This document shows, in pieces, positions 37,776-49,200 of a stretch of 64,000 bases of DNA; the stretch's first letter is position 1; each line of letters starts with the position of its first letter. Both the position numbers and the translations under genes were made by a program. This DNA comes from Aporrectodea caliginosa. Lineage: Eukaryota > Annelida > Clitellata > Crassiclitellata > Lumbricidae. Below the pieces are notes generated by a model that did no database searches, had not been told where the DNA came from, and saw only the letters and a list, made by a program, of their open reading frames with translations. The stretch lies in assembly GCA_020284085.1 (NCBI GenBank), contig JACEVL010000773.1:150001-214000 (forward strand), in the 5' to 3' direction.

Positions 37776-39870
37776 TCGACGGAGCAAACGCAAACAAAGC
37801 CAAATAAATCATTCTCGACGTTGTTTTAGTAATTTACAAGATACATACGTTGCAAATATTTTTATTGAATTAGGTCGCTTTCGTTTCGTAACGACAATCG
37901 TCCAGAAAAGAAACGGGACTAAAATTGATCTGACCTGCAAAGGTCCCGGATGTAAAATCAGAGTCACAGACATAATCTAGGGCAATGACCCAATTTTCGT
38001 CCGTTTCGAATCCCTTCAGTAATAATAATCCCAGGTTAAACGATTACGCCAGAAAGAGAGAGACTCTCGACCTGGATTACAGTTCGGCGTTGGCGCGCAT
38101 TCGATTCATGTCTGATGCGTTGAATAAAAATGGCGCTACAAATGTCATCAGATAATAGCAGGGTGGCAAACAAGCAGACTCAATGCCTTTAAAATGGAAA
38201 ACTTGTGAAAACAATGACAGAAATGAAGTAGGCCCTAATCAGTAATAATATACAAACATAAGTAGCCTACCGGTACAAGCGTTGTTATATAATGAAAATG
38301 TTATTGTCGCTATAGTAGGCCTAACACTATACCACTGCAATTCAGAAGATAACATTTTACATGCATGCTATAAAGCAGAGTATAATGTTAACTATTTGTC
38401 ACATTTTGAAGTCTAGATTTTGATTTCCTGTATGCCAATCAAACGGTTAGTTACTTTCTTTTGGACCTGCAGGCTATGTCCGTGTCACGAAGTTAGCGCA
38501 GACGTATAGGCCTAGCCCAATCCATTACAGCTTTAATACTGCCCCAATGCGGAGGTTGTTGGTCTTAGGAAGGCGGCAGCAAAGACAGCTAACAGAATAT
38601 ACTGGGACAGAAAGAGGGGAAGAATACAGAACATGGAAGAAGAGCGTAGAGTTTATGTGGCCAACAGACTTCAGCTAAGTGGTAGGCTACTACGCAGAAT
38701 GAGGGGATAGGCTGTGCTCCTCTCCCTTTCCCAGTTCGCCTCTGCAGTAGGCCTAACGTTGCGAAGGTCAAACTGGTAGCCATCATTTACCGAAGGGCCG
38801 CAAAACAAGATATGCAGAAGTCGCACGGGAGTATTTCGTGCCACATTCTATTAACATGAATTGGACCAATGTGCGTCGTCGATATACAGGTCAATGTATT
38901 CCGAGTCTTCAACGGTCAACGCCGTTTGCTTCAATCGACATATACCATATGGTCCCCTAATACATGTATCTCTACTCCCAAGTGGTATGGCGGCATAAAG
39001 CAATTCCTGTTTTCGATTGTGTACTTCAGCCTCATCCTTCATAATCATCCTCACCGTATCCTGATTCTACGCCTGCACCACCACACGACCACCACTATCA
39101 TCGATCACCACGGTAGCACCACACCGTCTCCTCGACCTCCCGAATTTTGACCTGGCATCGGAACGAACGGAGCAGCCTGGCTATTGTGGACTTGATTTGA
39201 TACAGCGCCGGTAATAAGCTGGTCTTCCTTACGTATAGCTTTTTCGGCGCAGGGAAATTTTCTAAAATTTACATTACATTACATTATCTCTGACCGACAT
39301 CAAAACTACGCTACGCCGACACTAATCCGCAGAATCAACTCAACTGCAGATTCACATATCTCTTCGCATATCTCTTAACGGGAACGCATTCTGGTCTAAA
39401 CACCACATGATAACATCTGCAGAATAGCAAAGGCGGCAAATCAACTTGGACCGCATAGAAGGAATTGGCTGCGTCGTCGTCGTCATATTTCACGCTTACC
39501 TTGAGAAGAGAAACGGTGCTTCTGGGTCCAATAAACACGCCCAGTGGACAGATAGCGAACGAATGGGTGAGCACTCTCTTTCAGCGGCGACGAACGGTAT
39601 CAGTCTCTCGTCGTTCAATTACCCCAGCGCTTCTTGTTTCATGGCAGGGCCTGTCGTTGTCGCGCCGCTGGGCATGCGAGGCACAGATACCAGCGCGCGG
39701 AATGCGCGTCCACACCAGTCGTCACCTGTTCGACCACAGCCTCCGCAACCCTGGCACCGTCAATAGACTGTCAACCGCATCCTCGACAGTTGGAAGCCAG
39801 CCACCGCCGGCAGTTCGTCCGTTGCGTACGACGTACGCCTTGACCGCTTGGCAGACAGCTTTGCACGCGG
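37776..39870. other. Intergenic, no gene assigned
   Basis: Several short frames, including two GC-rich overlapping frames at 39446-39878, show no domain, signal or splice pattern I trust. A short ACATT repeat is at 39268-39287. Confidence 0.3.
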
Positions 39871-39873
39871 TTC

Positions 39874-40055
39874 GTTAATTATTCATGAGATTACGTCATT
39901 ATGCGGGGCATTGGGCGCGTTCTGCTCAGACCATCTGATGCGCAAAGCCAACGATTAATTATTCATGAGATACGTCACCGTTGGCGCCAGTCTGCGCTGA
40001 CCACTCAGAGCCGAAACACAAATACATGCATTTATTCATGACATACGTCACCGTG
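39874..40055. promoter_or_regulatory. Three-fold ATTCATGA plus TACGTCA module
   Basis: At 39876-39899, 39954-39977 and 40030-40050 the sequence repeats an AT-rich block with ATTCATGA, followed within a few bases by TACGTCA, the inverse of the CRE-like TGACGTA. Flanks are GC-rich (TTGGCGCC, CGACGCC, GGGCGCG). The spacing is about 80 and 72 bp. Possible enhancer or promoter; CREs are common in granin-gene promoters, and the minus-strand granin-like gene lacks its first exon here, but that link is speculation. Confidence 0.35.
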
Positions 40056-41205
40056 CAAGGCGACGCCAGCGCGGGCTCCTCATAATGTAGAGAGACGCGG
40101 CGCGGACGTCGCGGGAAAAGGAACCGGTTGTTATGACAACGGCTTTGGACGATTCGTCGCGGTGGAAGATCGATGGAAGGAGTAATAATAGGAACGGCGG
40201 CGTGTAGTGAATTACGCCGGGCACACTGAACGGGAGACGACGACCACACTGATTGATTATGAAAGTGCGGACACAAACAGCGTCCGCTTTCAATGGCCCC
40301 AATGGCCAGATTGCATTGCCAAATAGAGTTTGCACAGGAACGGGCGTACTTCGGATGATATTAATGGCGTTCATTGCCCCATCTTCCGGCCAACATAGAA
40401 GATGTCTTGCCGTGGTTTCAGCGCATAATCGCAAATGACTGAACGGTCCGATTCGTAAGGCAATTGTTTGAGAGCGATATATGAATCTCGTCTTTTGTTT
40501 ACCTACAATCTCGGTCAACGAGGCCTGGCATCGCATGATTGCCCTTCTGCATGACACCGTAAATTTCGGGTTTTTATGTAACGCTAACGTAAAGTGGGTG
40601 TATCCAACATTCCTGCCTACACCCGAATCACCATGGACCAAACTTCACGTGGCCCTAATATTTGCTCTTTTGAATGGAGCTGCATAAATTTACAATTAAA
40701 ATAACTGTGCAACATGGCAATGAAATGGTAGCGGATAGCCTACGACACCGCAACAGCAGCCAATAGCAGGGACACAGCACCATATGGCTGAGTGGCATTA
40801 ACATATGGCCATGAAGTCTTAACATAATTTCAAGGAACTTCGCATACGTTAAAGCAAGAGACCTGTTGAGTGACAAGAAAACTAGCACAAAAGAACACTG
40901 TAAGGCAATATTAACTAGTGGTATTCTACATGATAAGGCAACAACAGCATAGAGCAACAATACTGTAGTATAAATTATGCTATTACAAAATATAATTGTA
41001 CAACAGGATGGTAACATACTTAAGAAAAACAACAGCACCAGGCATAAGAATTATTACGAATCTGAACAAGGCTATTTTTAATAATGCCAATTTTCCTACA
41101 AGGTTAGGATTTTCCGAAGAACTTCGTGCTGTGGTAACCTGGATCACTTTAACTTGTAAAGCTCAGCTTCAAGTTGAACTAAACTTCAACTAGAATCAAG
41201 TTCGA
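40056..41205. other. Intergenic, unassigned
   Basis: A 197-codon minus-strand frame (40641-40048) and a 127-codon frame (41038-40655) have no recognisable motif and composition unlike the three confirmed genes. Left uncalled. Confidence 0.3.
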
Positions 41206-41213
41206 AGCACAAC

Positions 41214-41366
41214 CAGTGTTTCCGTCAACGCCGAAATGGCCGTTTTTACGTCTGTAAAAAACGTCCAAATTTTTGGTGTGATAGCCCAAAGAAATGAGCT
41301 ATGTTCAAACAAATTCTAGGTCAGGGCGTAAATATGTCCTCTTTTTGGACTCTAAGTGAAACACTG
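41214..41366 (+). mobile_element. hAT MITE, 153 bp
   Basis: Ends CAGTGTTTCCGTC and, inverted, CAGTGTTTCACTTAG. The exact 8-bp duplication AGCACAAC lies at 41206-41213 and 41367-41374. Very short; no coding capacity. Confidence 0.9.
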
Positions 41367-41374
41367 AGCACAAC

Positions 41375-42154
41375 TTGCCTTAAAAATGCAATTTAATTGC
41401 AAAACTAAAAACCACTGAAAATTAAAGCCTCTTGATGAGGCATAATTATGAATGCAGAGTAAAAATCTATCATAAAATTATTTAATTTATCAAAGGTAGA
41501 GATATGCAAATTTTAGCTTTAAGGTAGAGTAACAACTGACCTTTGTGCACTGACCTACATATCACCTCAGACTAATTAACAAGTACTACTTTAAATTGAT
41601 TGCTAATCACTCCCAACTGGATCACTCGACACTCGATCCAAACGGGATCTATCACTACATAACAACGATATGAATAATTAATCTTAATTAAACATGCCTA
41701 TAATGACTTATATAAAATATTGTTCATCAGCCTTATACAGCCACAAAACACATTCCTTCCTGATTAAATGAACAAAATGTTTCACGGGACAAATACAAAA
41801 CTTGATTAACTGCCACTACTCTGTATATAAAAGCACAAACTGAAACACTAAAACTCATCATACAGTCTGAAACCAGCAGTTAAAAGGTTCTTAGAGAGAC
41901 AGACACTATATAAAAAAATGATAACTAACTACACTGTACATGTAGTTAGTTGAAGGCACGGTAAAAGGACACTTACTACACATCCACATTAAGTTCTGAA
42001 AAAACATAGTTTTATATTAAAAATATTTTGGCTTGCAGCCAGACAATTGTGGACTTTGTAAAAACGTTGAAACATTACAACATACTGACTCAGACCAACA
42101 GCAAGGTGAGACTGTAACAGGGAGTTTGTTTTTGTTTACGTAGTTGTGTTCTAA
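41375..42154. other. Intergenic, nothing recognised
   Basis: AT-rich DNA 3' of the SHARK gene without recognisable element. Confidence 0.4.
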
Positions 42155-42262
42155 CCCTGCCACTGCCCACTCCGACAGTGCCAGTCCCAAGCCTGGATAA
42201 AGGAGGAGGGTGACACTAAGCATCTTTGTTGTGAGACAGCATCATTAAACAGTAACTAACCA
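42155..42262 (+). mobile_element. Conserved interspersed block (family D), copy 3
   Basis: GTGCCAGTCCCAAGCCTGG, ATAAAGGAGGAGGGTGACAC and TTAAACAGTAACTAACCAAA match the copies at 32395 and 37318. Confidence 0.72.
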
Positions 42263-43022
42263 AACCAGCTTTCTTAAGCTTTTGTTTGTAATGCAGATCT
42301 GACAATTTTCCTGAAAACACACTAAATAACCAGGTGATTATGATTTGATTATATTTACAAATTTTACAGAATACATTCCCATTGCCTGCCTTTTTACTTA
42401 CTTCCCAAAGGCCATTTAACGTTACGCTCCATAAATTGTGGCAGTGAGTCATCACACATATTTCCATCATATTATGGAATGTTTGTTATCACGCAACAGA
42501 ATAAAATTTCAGATCACGATCAAAGGTCCATTTGCTCCACATAAGTTATGAACTTATAGCTTTGAAAAATCTGCCTGCAAAACCAAGTGAAATATGATTT
42601 GCAAAACTGAAAACTGAAAAGTAGACACAGATATACAATATAAACTTGGATTGTTAAGGAGAAAGTAGAATATGATCTAATGAAAGCACCACAAACAGTG
42701 ACAGTTACAATTGCTTTACTTTGCTAATTAGTAAAACTCCAATCACGCAGGTGTCTTACACGCAAGACATCAACCAATGGTGCATCAAACCCCAGCCGTA
42801 ATCAGGTCAACATCCAGAAGATAAATCCACAATGCAGAGGATGCTTCTGAATAAAAAAAATATGAAACAAGAGTAGACAAAAATTACAAAATACCGATTT
42901 TGATTATTAGAGATGAATTATGGCCAACAAACCTGAGTAACTTGGCAACTGGCCATAAAACTAGTCACTGGTATTGTAATTGAGTGGAATGAGCAGAGCA
43001 GTGTGTAGACGCTCCTCAAAGT
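42263..43022. other. 3' flank / probable 3' UTR of the SHARK kinase
   Basis: AT-rich, noncoding. The minus-strand transcript should end here; I could not pick a polyadenylation site with confidence. Confidence 0.4.
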
Positions 43023-43217
43023 CTAAGACCCTTTTTTCGAGGCCTTCATTGACACGTTTTCATACCCAGTTTTCTGAGTCAGTTCCTGGTAGATCTGGTT
43101 AAACGTTGGGCGGTCAGGAGCCATGTACTCCCAACAGCGTCGCATTAGACTGAACATAGTTTGTGGACACTTCTCAGGACACTTAAGACGTCCCTTGCGC
43201 TCTAGCATTTGGATCAC
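43023..43217 (-). CDS. SHARK: SHARK last exon, kinase C-lobe and stop
   Basis: 195 nt with TAG at 43023-43025; [20 protein letters not shown] then [20 protein letters not shown]. The tail after the kinase is only about 15 residues. Confidence 0.94.
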   Translation of the reverse strand: MIQMLERKGRLKCPEKCPQTMFSLMRRCWEYMAPDRPTFNQIYQELTQKTGYENVSMKASKKGS

Positions 43218-46200
43218 CTGCAAAGAGTTCATCCTAGATTTTACTTTGATTTCTCATTAAATATAAGAAGCAACTGTTACTAACAAATGTACTGGGCGCT
43301 GATAAGTTTTACCATATAATTGTTCTATTGAACTTCTAACAACATTTATGATACCACCTTTTTCTTAGCTTCTCTTGAAAAGGTGCTATCCTTTTGCAGT
43401 ATCTCCTGGGCTTCTATTTTTCACTCTCGCTTGAGTTATAAATATTTATAATCATACAAAAAAGTGCATCATTAGCACGATCTGTAAACTATGTTTTAGA
43501 GCCTTTGCTCAGCTCTTTCTTTTTCTATGCCATTAAACTGAAGATGCTGTCTGGTCTATTTATTTCTATATTTCATACAAACCTGTACCTCTAAATTATA
43601 ATAAGTTCCTTTTCAGAACCTGGAAGTACATTGATCATCAAACTAGATCTTGCGGTAAATGCTGAAATGTTTTGCTCTACAAATATACAACAGCTTTCTA
43701 AATGTAGAACAGTTATCTATTTTGAATATGGAGCATCACTATGGAATTCTTGCTCACGGAGCTAATTTCTTTACCTACTGTGCTCGCTCACTTGCCTAAA
43801 GGGCATTTCATATTGTGCTCCAGATTGGATCTCACAGACAAAATGCAAAAATTCAAATGGAATTACAGTGTGTATAATATTAAGTATGTAAGATAAGATA
43901 AGAATATTCTTTAATGGACCAATTGCTATCTGCATTTTGGTGTGCAGACATGGTAATAAACATACATCATCCATTCAAATATTCTCTTTAATACCATGTA
44001 TATACTTTTGCACAAGCACCATGAGGAACATTCTTTCTAAATACCTGTGCCCCATTTTTGTCGCCATATGGCTGTTCTCCGAACGAGAACATTTCCCAAA
44101 GCGTCACACCAAAACTCCAGACGTCACTGGCACTTGAAAATGTTCCGTAGTTGATGGATTCTGGGGCATACCTGCCAAAACCAAAAGGAAAGCACTGTAA
44201 ATTTAGAAACAGCAGAAATAAACTAAATTATTTTCTGCAGCAAGTGACACAAAACAATGCATTTAAATAAATTAGTTGAAGGTTCTGCTTCACCTGAACC
44301 TGCTAGCCAATTCAGCTACGAGTACACTGACCATACACTGTCAGTGGGAAGATGAGACGGCGAGGGAGGACTGGCCATCCGCCCTCATATGCCCAGGCTA
44401 AGAAAATGAACTCACTAATACTTCATACTCATGGCTGCCTCAGTGCTGGCTTAAGGGACTGCTCTTCTTCGTCTTCTAGTTGAAGGTTCTACTATGATCA
44501 CTGAGATCACACTTGAAAATTTGGTACTCAAGAAGCAAGTCACAGTAAATGGTCGTGGTCAAAATTATGAGGACCAACAAGTGAAGAATTACAGTGAAGA
44601 GGCATTCAAGGTAAAGTAGAAAGTTCTGATCAAAAAGAAAGGTGCTGAAGATTAAAATTTAGACGATATTACAAGTGCACTTTATGAGTTAATTGCACTT
44701 TATGAGTTAAGGAATAAAAAGAAGAAATAAAAATGTCAAAAAAGAAGAAATAAAAATGTCAAAACCAACCAGATGATAAAGCTACACAGAACTATTTCCT
44801 ACGGGTAGCATGACATGAAAAGAAATTGGCAAATCTGCCTTGATCAGGACAAAATAATATTTGACAGCTGTCATTGGCCCAAGATTTTAGCCAACAGTGG
44901 GGATTTAATAAGTCCTGAACTGACCACTTGACTGGCCATTTTCCTCCACGACTTGCCCTGTAATAGTCGCTGTGTGCGCCAGTCGCTCGAGACAACCCAA
45001 AGTCACATATCTTTACCTGCAAAATGACAGCACACATAGAGATATTCTAGTAAATCAACTCTGATTTGTCATTTTGCAAAAATTATGTGAACAACTCCAC
45101 AACCAGAGTAGACAAAAACTAAGACAATTAATATATCTGAACATTTATATGGCAAACAGAGGTGCTCGATAGTGTAGTGGTTAGCATGTTGGACTGTCAA
45201 TCAAGAGGTCGGGGTTCAAATTCCTGTCGAGGCAGAAATTTAGTTCGAGATTTCTGTTCCACCAGCACCCCTAGTAAACTCAGCTATGATGAGCACACAG
45301 TCAGCGAGAAGATGATGAAGGAGAGCACTGGCCACCCGCTCTCATATGCAGAGGCAAAGAAAACGAAGTCATTAACACTTGACACCCATGGTTGCCTCAG
45401 GTTAAGGGACTGCTCTTCTTTATATATATACATATATATAGGACTGCCTTGGCTCAACGATGGGCATTTACTGTGGTTGGTCCCTCTACTTGGAATGACC
45501 TTCCCCCCTCATTAAGGGCTAAACTAATGACTAATTTTTCCTCTTTGGTCTCTCGTTCTTTAAAGACGTTTCTTTTCCCCCAGGGTTTTCGTGCTGAGAG
45601 CGCTTCTGAATAGTTATTCTGAGAGAGGCGCTATATAAATCTTTAGATACAAATACAATATATGATCCTCCTTTAACATGTCGAACACATAATGTATCGT
45701 AAACTTCAGTTGAGAGTTGACAGCTATATCAACTTCCTTTCTTCAACCATTTCAAGACTCATTTCATGAACCAATTTCTTGGCTTAAACGAACTTATATT
45801 ACGATGTTTAAACACAATTTAAAAAAACTAAGAATTCCTGCCTGTTTTTTGGAAGCCAGGAGGATGTTTCGAGCCGCTAGGTCCCGATGGACAAATCCTA
45901 CTTTCTCAAGGTACCTCATGCCATTGGCAATTTGCGAAGCCCACAGGGAGAGGTCTGTGTTTATGTTGACCTTCTCTGGATAATCGAGAAGGAAATCAAG
46001 CATTGACCCCAAGGCCAACAACTCCTGAACCTAAAAACAGACATTAACAACTACTATTAGAGCAAAATTACAAGGAAGCAAGGAAAGCAAGGTATGGTAA
46101 AGTAACAGTGGTATGGTAAGGATAGGCTAGGATACTTAAGATAAAGGAAGGTTATGCAAGTAAATCATGATATGGTAACAAAAGGTAAGTTAAAAATAGA

Positions 46201-49200
46201 AAGGAACCCAGATAACATAAGGTTCAAAAGGTTGGGGCAGGGTGATGGTTGAATGGTAATGCACGAAGAACAGAAGGACGCAGCTAACCCCATAAGGTTG
46301 ACTCAGCCTTCCACCCCCTAGGGGCAATGGTAAAAATGAGCGGTAGTAGGATGGATCGGTAACTAACAGGCTGCCATATAAAATTTTGACTCCTGTTTGT
46401 TCCTACAATTTCATGTAACCAAACTGCGGTTTGTCAGTCTGAATTGAATACTAGCAGTCTAAATAAGTGTACACCACAATGGCTCAATCCAGATCCTTTC
46501 CCTCAAAGGTCCCTCTCTATGGAATGGACTTCCTCCTTCTCTACGCTCTACAATCCTCTCTGGTGGCATCTATACCTCTTTCTCTCACCTTAAAACCTTC
46601 CTTTTCTCTCGGAGTACCTCGCACTGGGAGCGCTTCTGAAAGGCTTATGCCATGAGAAGCGCTTTATAAATGATCAAATACAATACAATACAATACTAAA
46701 AGAGTCATCAATTTCAACACTGGAATTGAAATCCCATACTCATTCACATCTGTCACCAATTAAGATAACAGAAGTGCACATTAATAAAAGGGAAAGTTAC
46801 TGCAAGGCAAGGCACGATTGAGAACAGTAAAAACTAGGCTAATAAGTGGTAAGGAAACTGAACTATGATTCCGAGTTTCCGACAGCAGTGTACATACCAT
46901 CTTTGCAGTATATACCATATACATACCAACATCAGAGGCGGTCCTTGGCAAATGCCAATCAGTCTGACTATACATGGATGGTCGAGCTTAACCATGACTT
47001 GAGCCTCTCGTAGAAACTCCTCCTTTCCAGACGACATATTCTGCTCGTTCAGCGTCTTAATTGCCACCGGAACCTAGCATCCAAAACAAAACAACCGCAT
47101 TACATCACAAACACAACGAGGTCAATATCACTTCAACTGATGAACTTAGCAAAGCAGTGATGATGTTTAAAAACATTTATTAGAGAGTCCCAAATCTAGA
47201 CAATTAAGCCAAGCTTATCTACCTGAGCCAGAATGACTCTTTTAGCTTAATTAGGCCTACGTTTCACTCAAGCCGACTAACGATGAAGAACCTTGTAACT
47301 AGCTGCGTTATGACAGCCAGAGTTGATTAATAAACGAAAATACAATAGTTGTTAGAATAAGCAAAGTGCTCCAAGTAGGTTTCTTTACTTAAGAATGACT
47401 GCAATGAATGACATTGAAAGAAAAGCTTCTTACTATTTGTCCATCCGCTGCTTTCCACGTTCCTTTCATAACAGAGCCATATTCACCCTGACCAAGTTCA
47501 TTACCTGTACAAGAAAATGATTTATATTACAGTAACAATAATCCCAAATTAAAGCTTTCTCCAAGTTTGAAGCTGTAGGTTTAAAATATGATAAGCAATT
47601 TTCTGCTTAGTTTAAAAACAATTAAATAAATTTTCATTTCTCATAACCATCCAAATTGTTTTGTAACTAATTTTGTTTAAACTGAACATTTCAACATGAA
47701 CAGAATCTCTCATTAAATCTGAAACCAAAAGAAGTGAATACCAGTCGTGATGCTTGTCCCTTCGAGGACCATTGGCTCCGTGGGAACAGGTGGTGACTAC
47801 AACAACAATCATGTTAACACTACATACATTGTCATTAACAGTAGCAACAATAAGCTAGGATACACTTGGCTTGATATTCCGTGCACAGATCAGCTTTTAA
47901 TAAACATTGTCAGAACCCATTACTAACATCTATATATATAATCCAAAGTCAGTTTTTTGTCCTTCCGTATGTTTGTCCATCCGGCTAAAGGCTCCGAAAC
48001 GGAACGCTTTAGCGATTTACAAAATTTTCAAAACATTATTACGCCACGTCTTGATCAACGCGACTATTTTCAGCTCGCAATTTTATTTAAACGCCGATAT
48101 ATGGACATTTTAAATTTACAACTTTTTCGACGAGGCTATCTTATAATAGCAGCCGTAGTAACTATGGCCATTTGTTCACGTCACGAAGGCTTAAATTAAT
48201 ATGCAATCTTACGTCACACGGAGGATCTAGGTCAACGCTCTGATTCGCAACCAATCACGATGACCGTTGATTTCAAATCAGAAGTGGTCACGCCCACGGC
48301 TGAATTTATAGGTCATCGGATTTAAAAATTCGCCAATGAATGCACAACTTTAGGGATACGAAATTTTTAACGAACGTTTTCATTTGAATTTCTATAGATC
48401 TCAACCCAACTTTATTTCAACTCAAAATTTACTTTAAATTCCGATATTTGGACATTTTAAGTTTCGACGTGGTCATAGTCTGTTTCAACGCCATTGAAAT
48501 CTAGGAGTATATGTTGCGTAGAGTTGCTTTTTACAATTTCAAGCCAGCGCGTAAATTCGCCAGAGGGATACCCGAAAAATGTGCACATAGTTAAATTCAA
48601 ATTCACGGGCGCTGACGAAGATGTCGTTAAATTCAAATACACAGGCGCTGAGGAAAACCCGGGCGAACGCCGGGTAAAAACTGCTAGTATCCCTATAAAA
48701 TTAATCATTGCTCAGATTATTTTGACAAATGCTACAATTGCTTAACCTGGTGTTAGCCCTGAAAAAATATCAGGCAAGGCAAATGATGGCATGGTTAAGT
48801 AAAATAAGGTTTGGTAGAGCTAATCAGCTAGGGTATGCTAGGCAATGTAAAGGAAAAGTTAAATCCCTTGTCAAATTTTTCCATTTGGCCATTTCTGGAT
48901 AACTCCTTTGACTTGATGCAGCACTTGTATAGCTTCAGAGTAGCCTAGTGCTTTAAAAATGTTGAGTTTAAACTACAGACATCCAATCTTCACAATAACT
49001 TTGCCACTTTGTAGTACAACCTCCAGCTTTAATTAGAACTGCAATTACTAGTAATATAAAACTCCTGACAAGCATCTTCAACAAGTTATCCATTGAGTGA
49101 TAGTTAACTTATGATAAACTCAGAACAGTGCAGTATTTCTAACCAAATCTCTATCTGGTATCAGAGGTAGTGGAGCCTTTTTCAGCAGCTTTTGGTCGTA

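Noticed and set aside
38550..38760. Possible LINE or gene fragment (NRIYWDRKRGRIQNMEEE-like frame)
   Set aside because: No second copy in the window and no conserved motif could be confirmed.
39446..39878. Two overlapping GC-rich plus-strand frames (106 and 137 codons)
   Set aside because: Two equally open frames suggest composition and not coding; no motif found.
40048..40641. 197-codon minus-strand frame as a gene
   Set aside because: No recognisable domain, no splice support, and composition like surrounding intergenic DNA; may be chance in GC-rich sequence.
48457..48745. 83-codon frames on both strands
   Set aside because: They lie within the Helitron 3' region and are not helicase-related.
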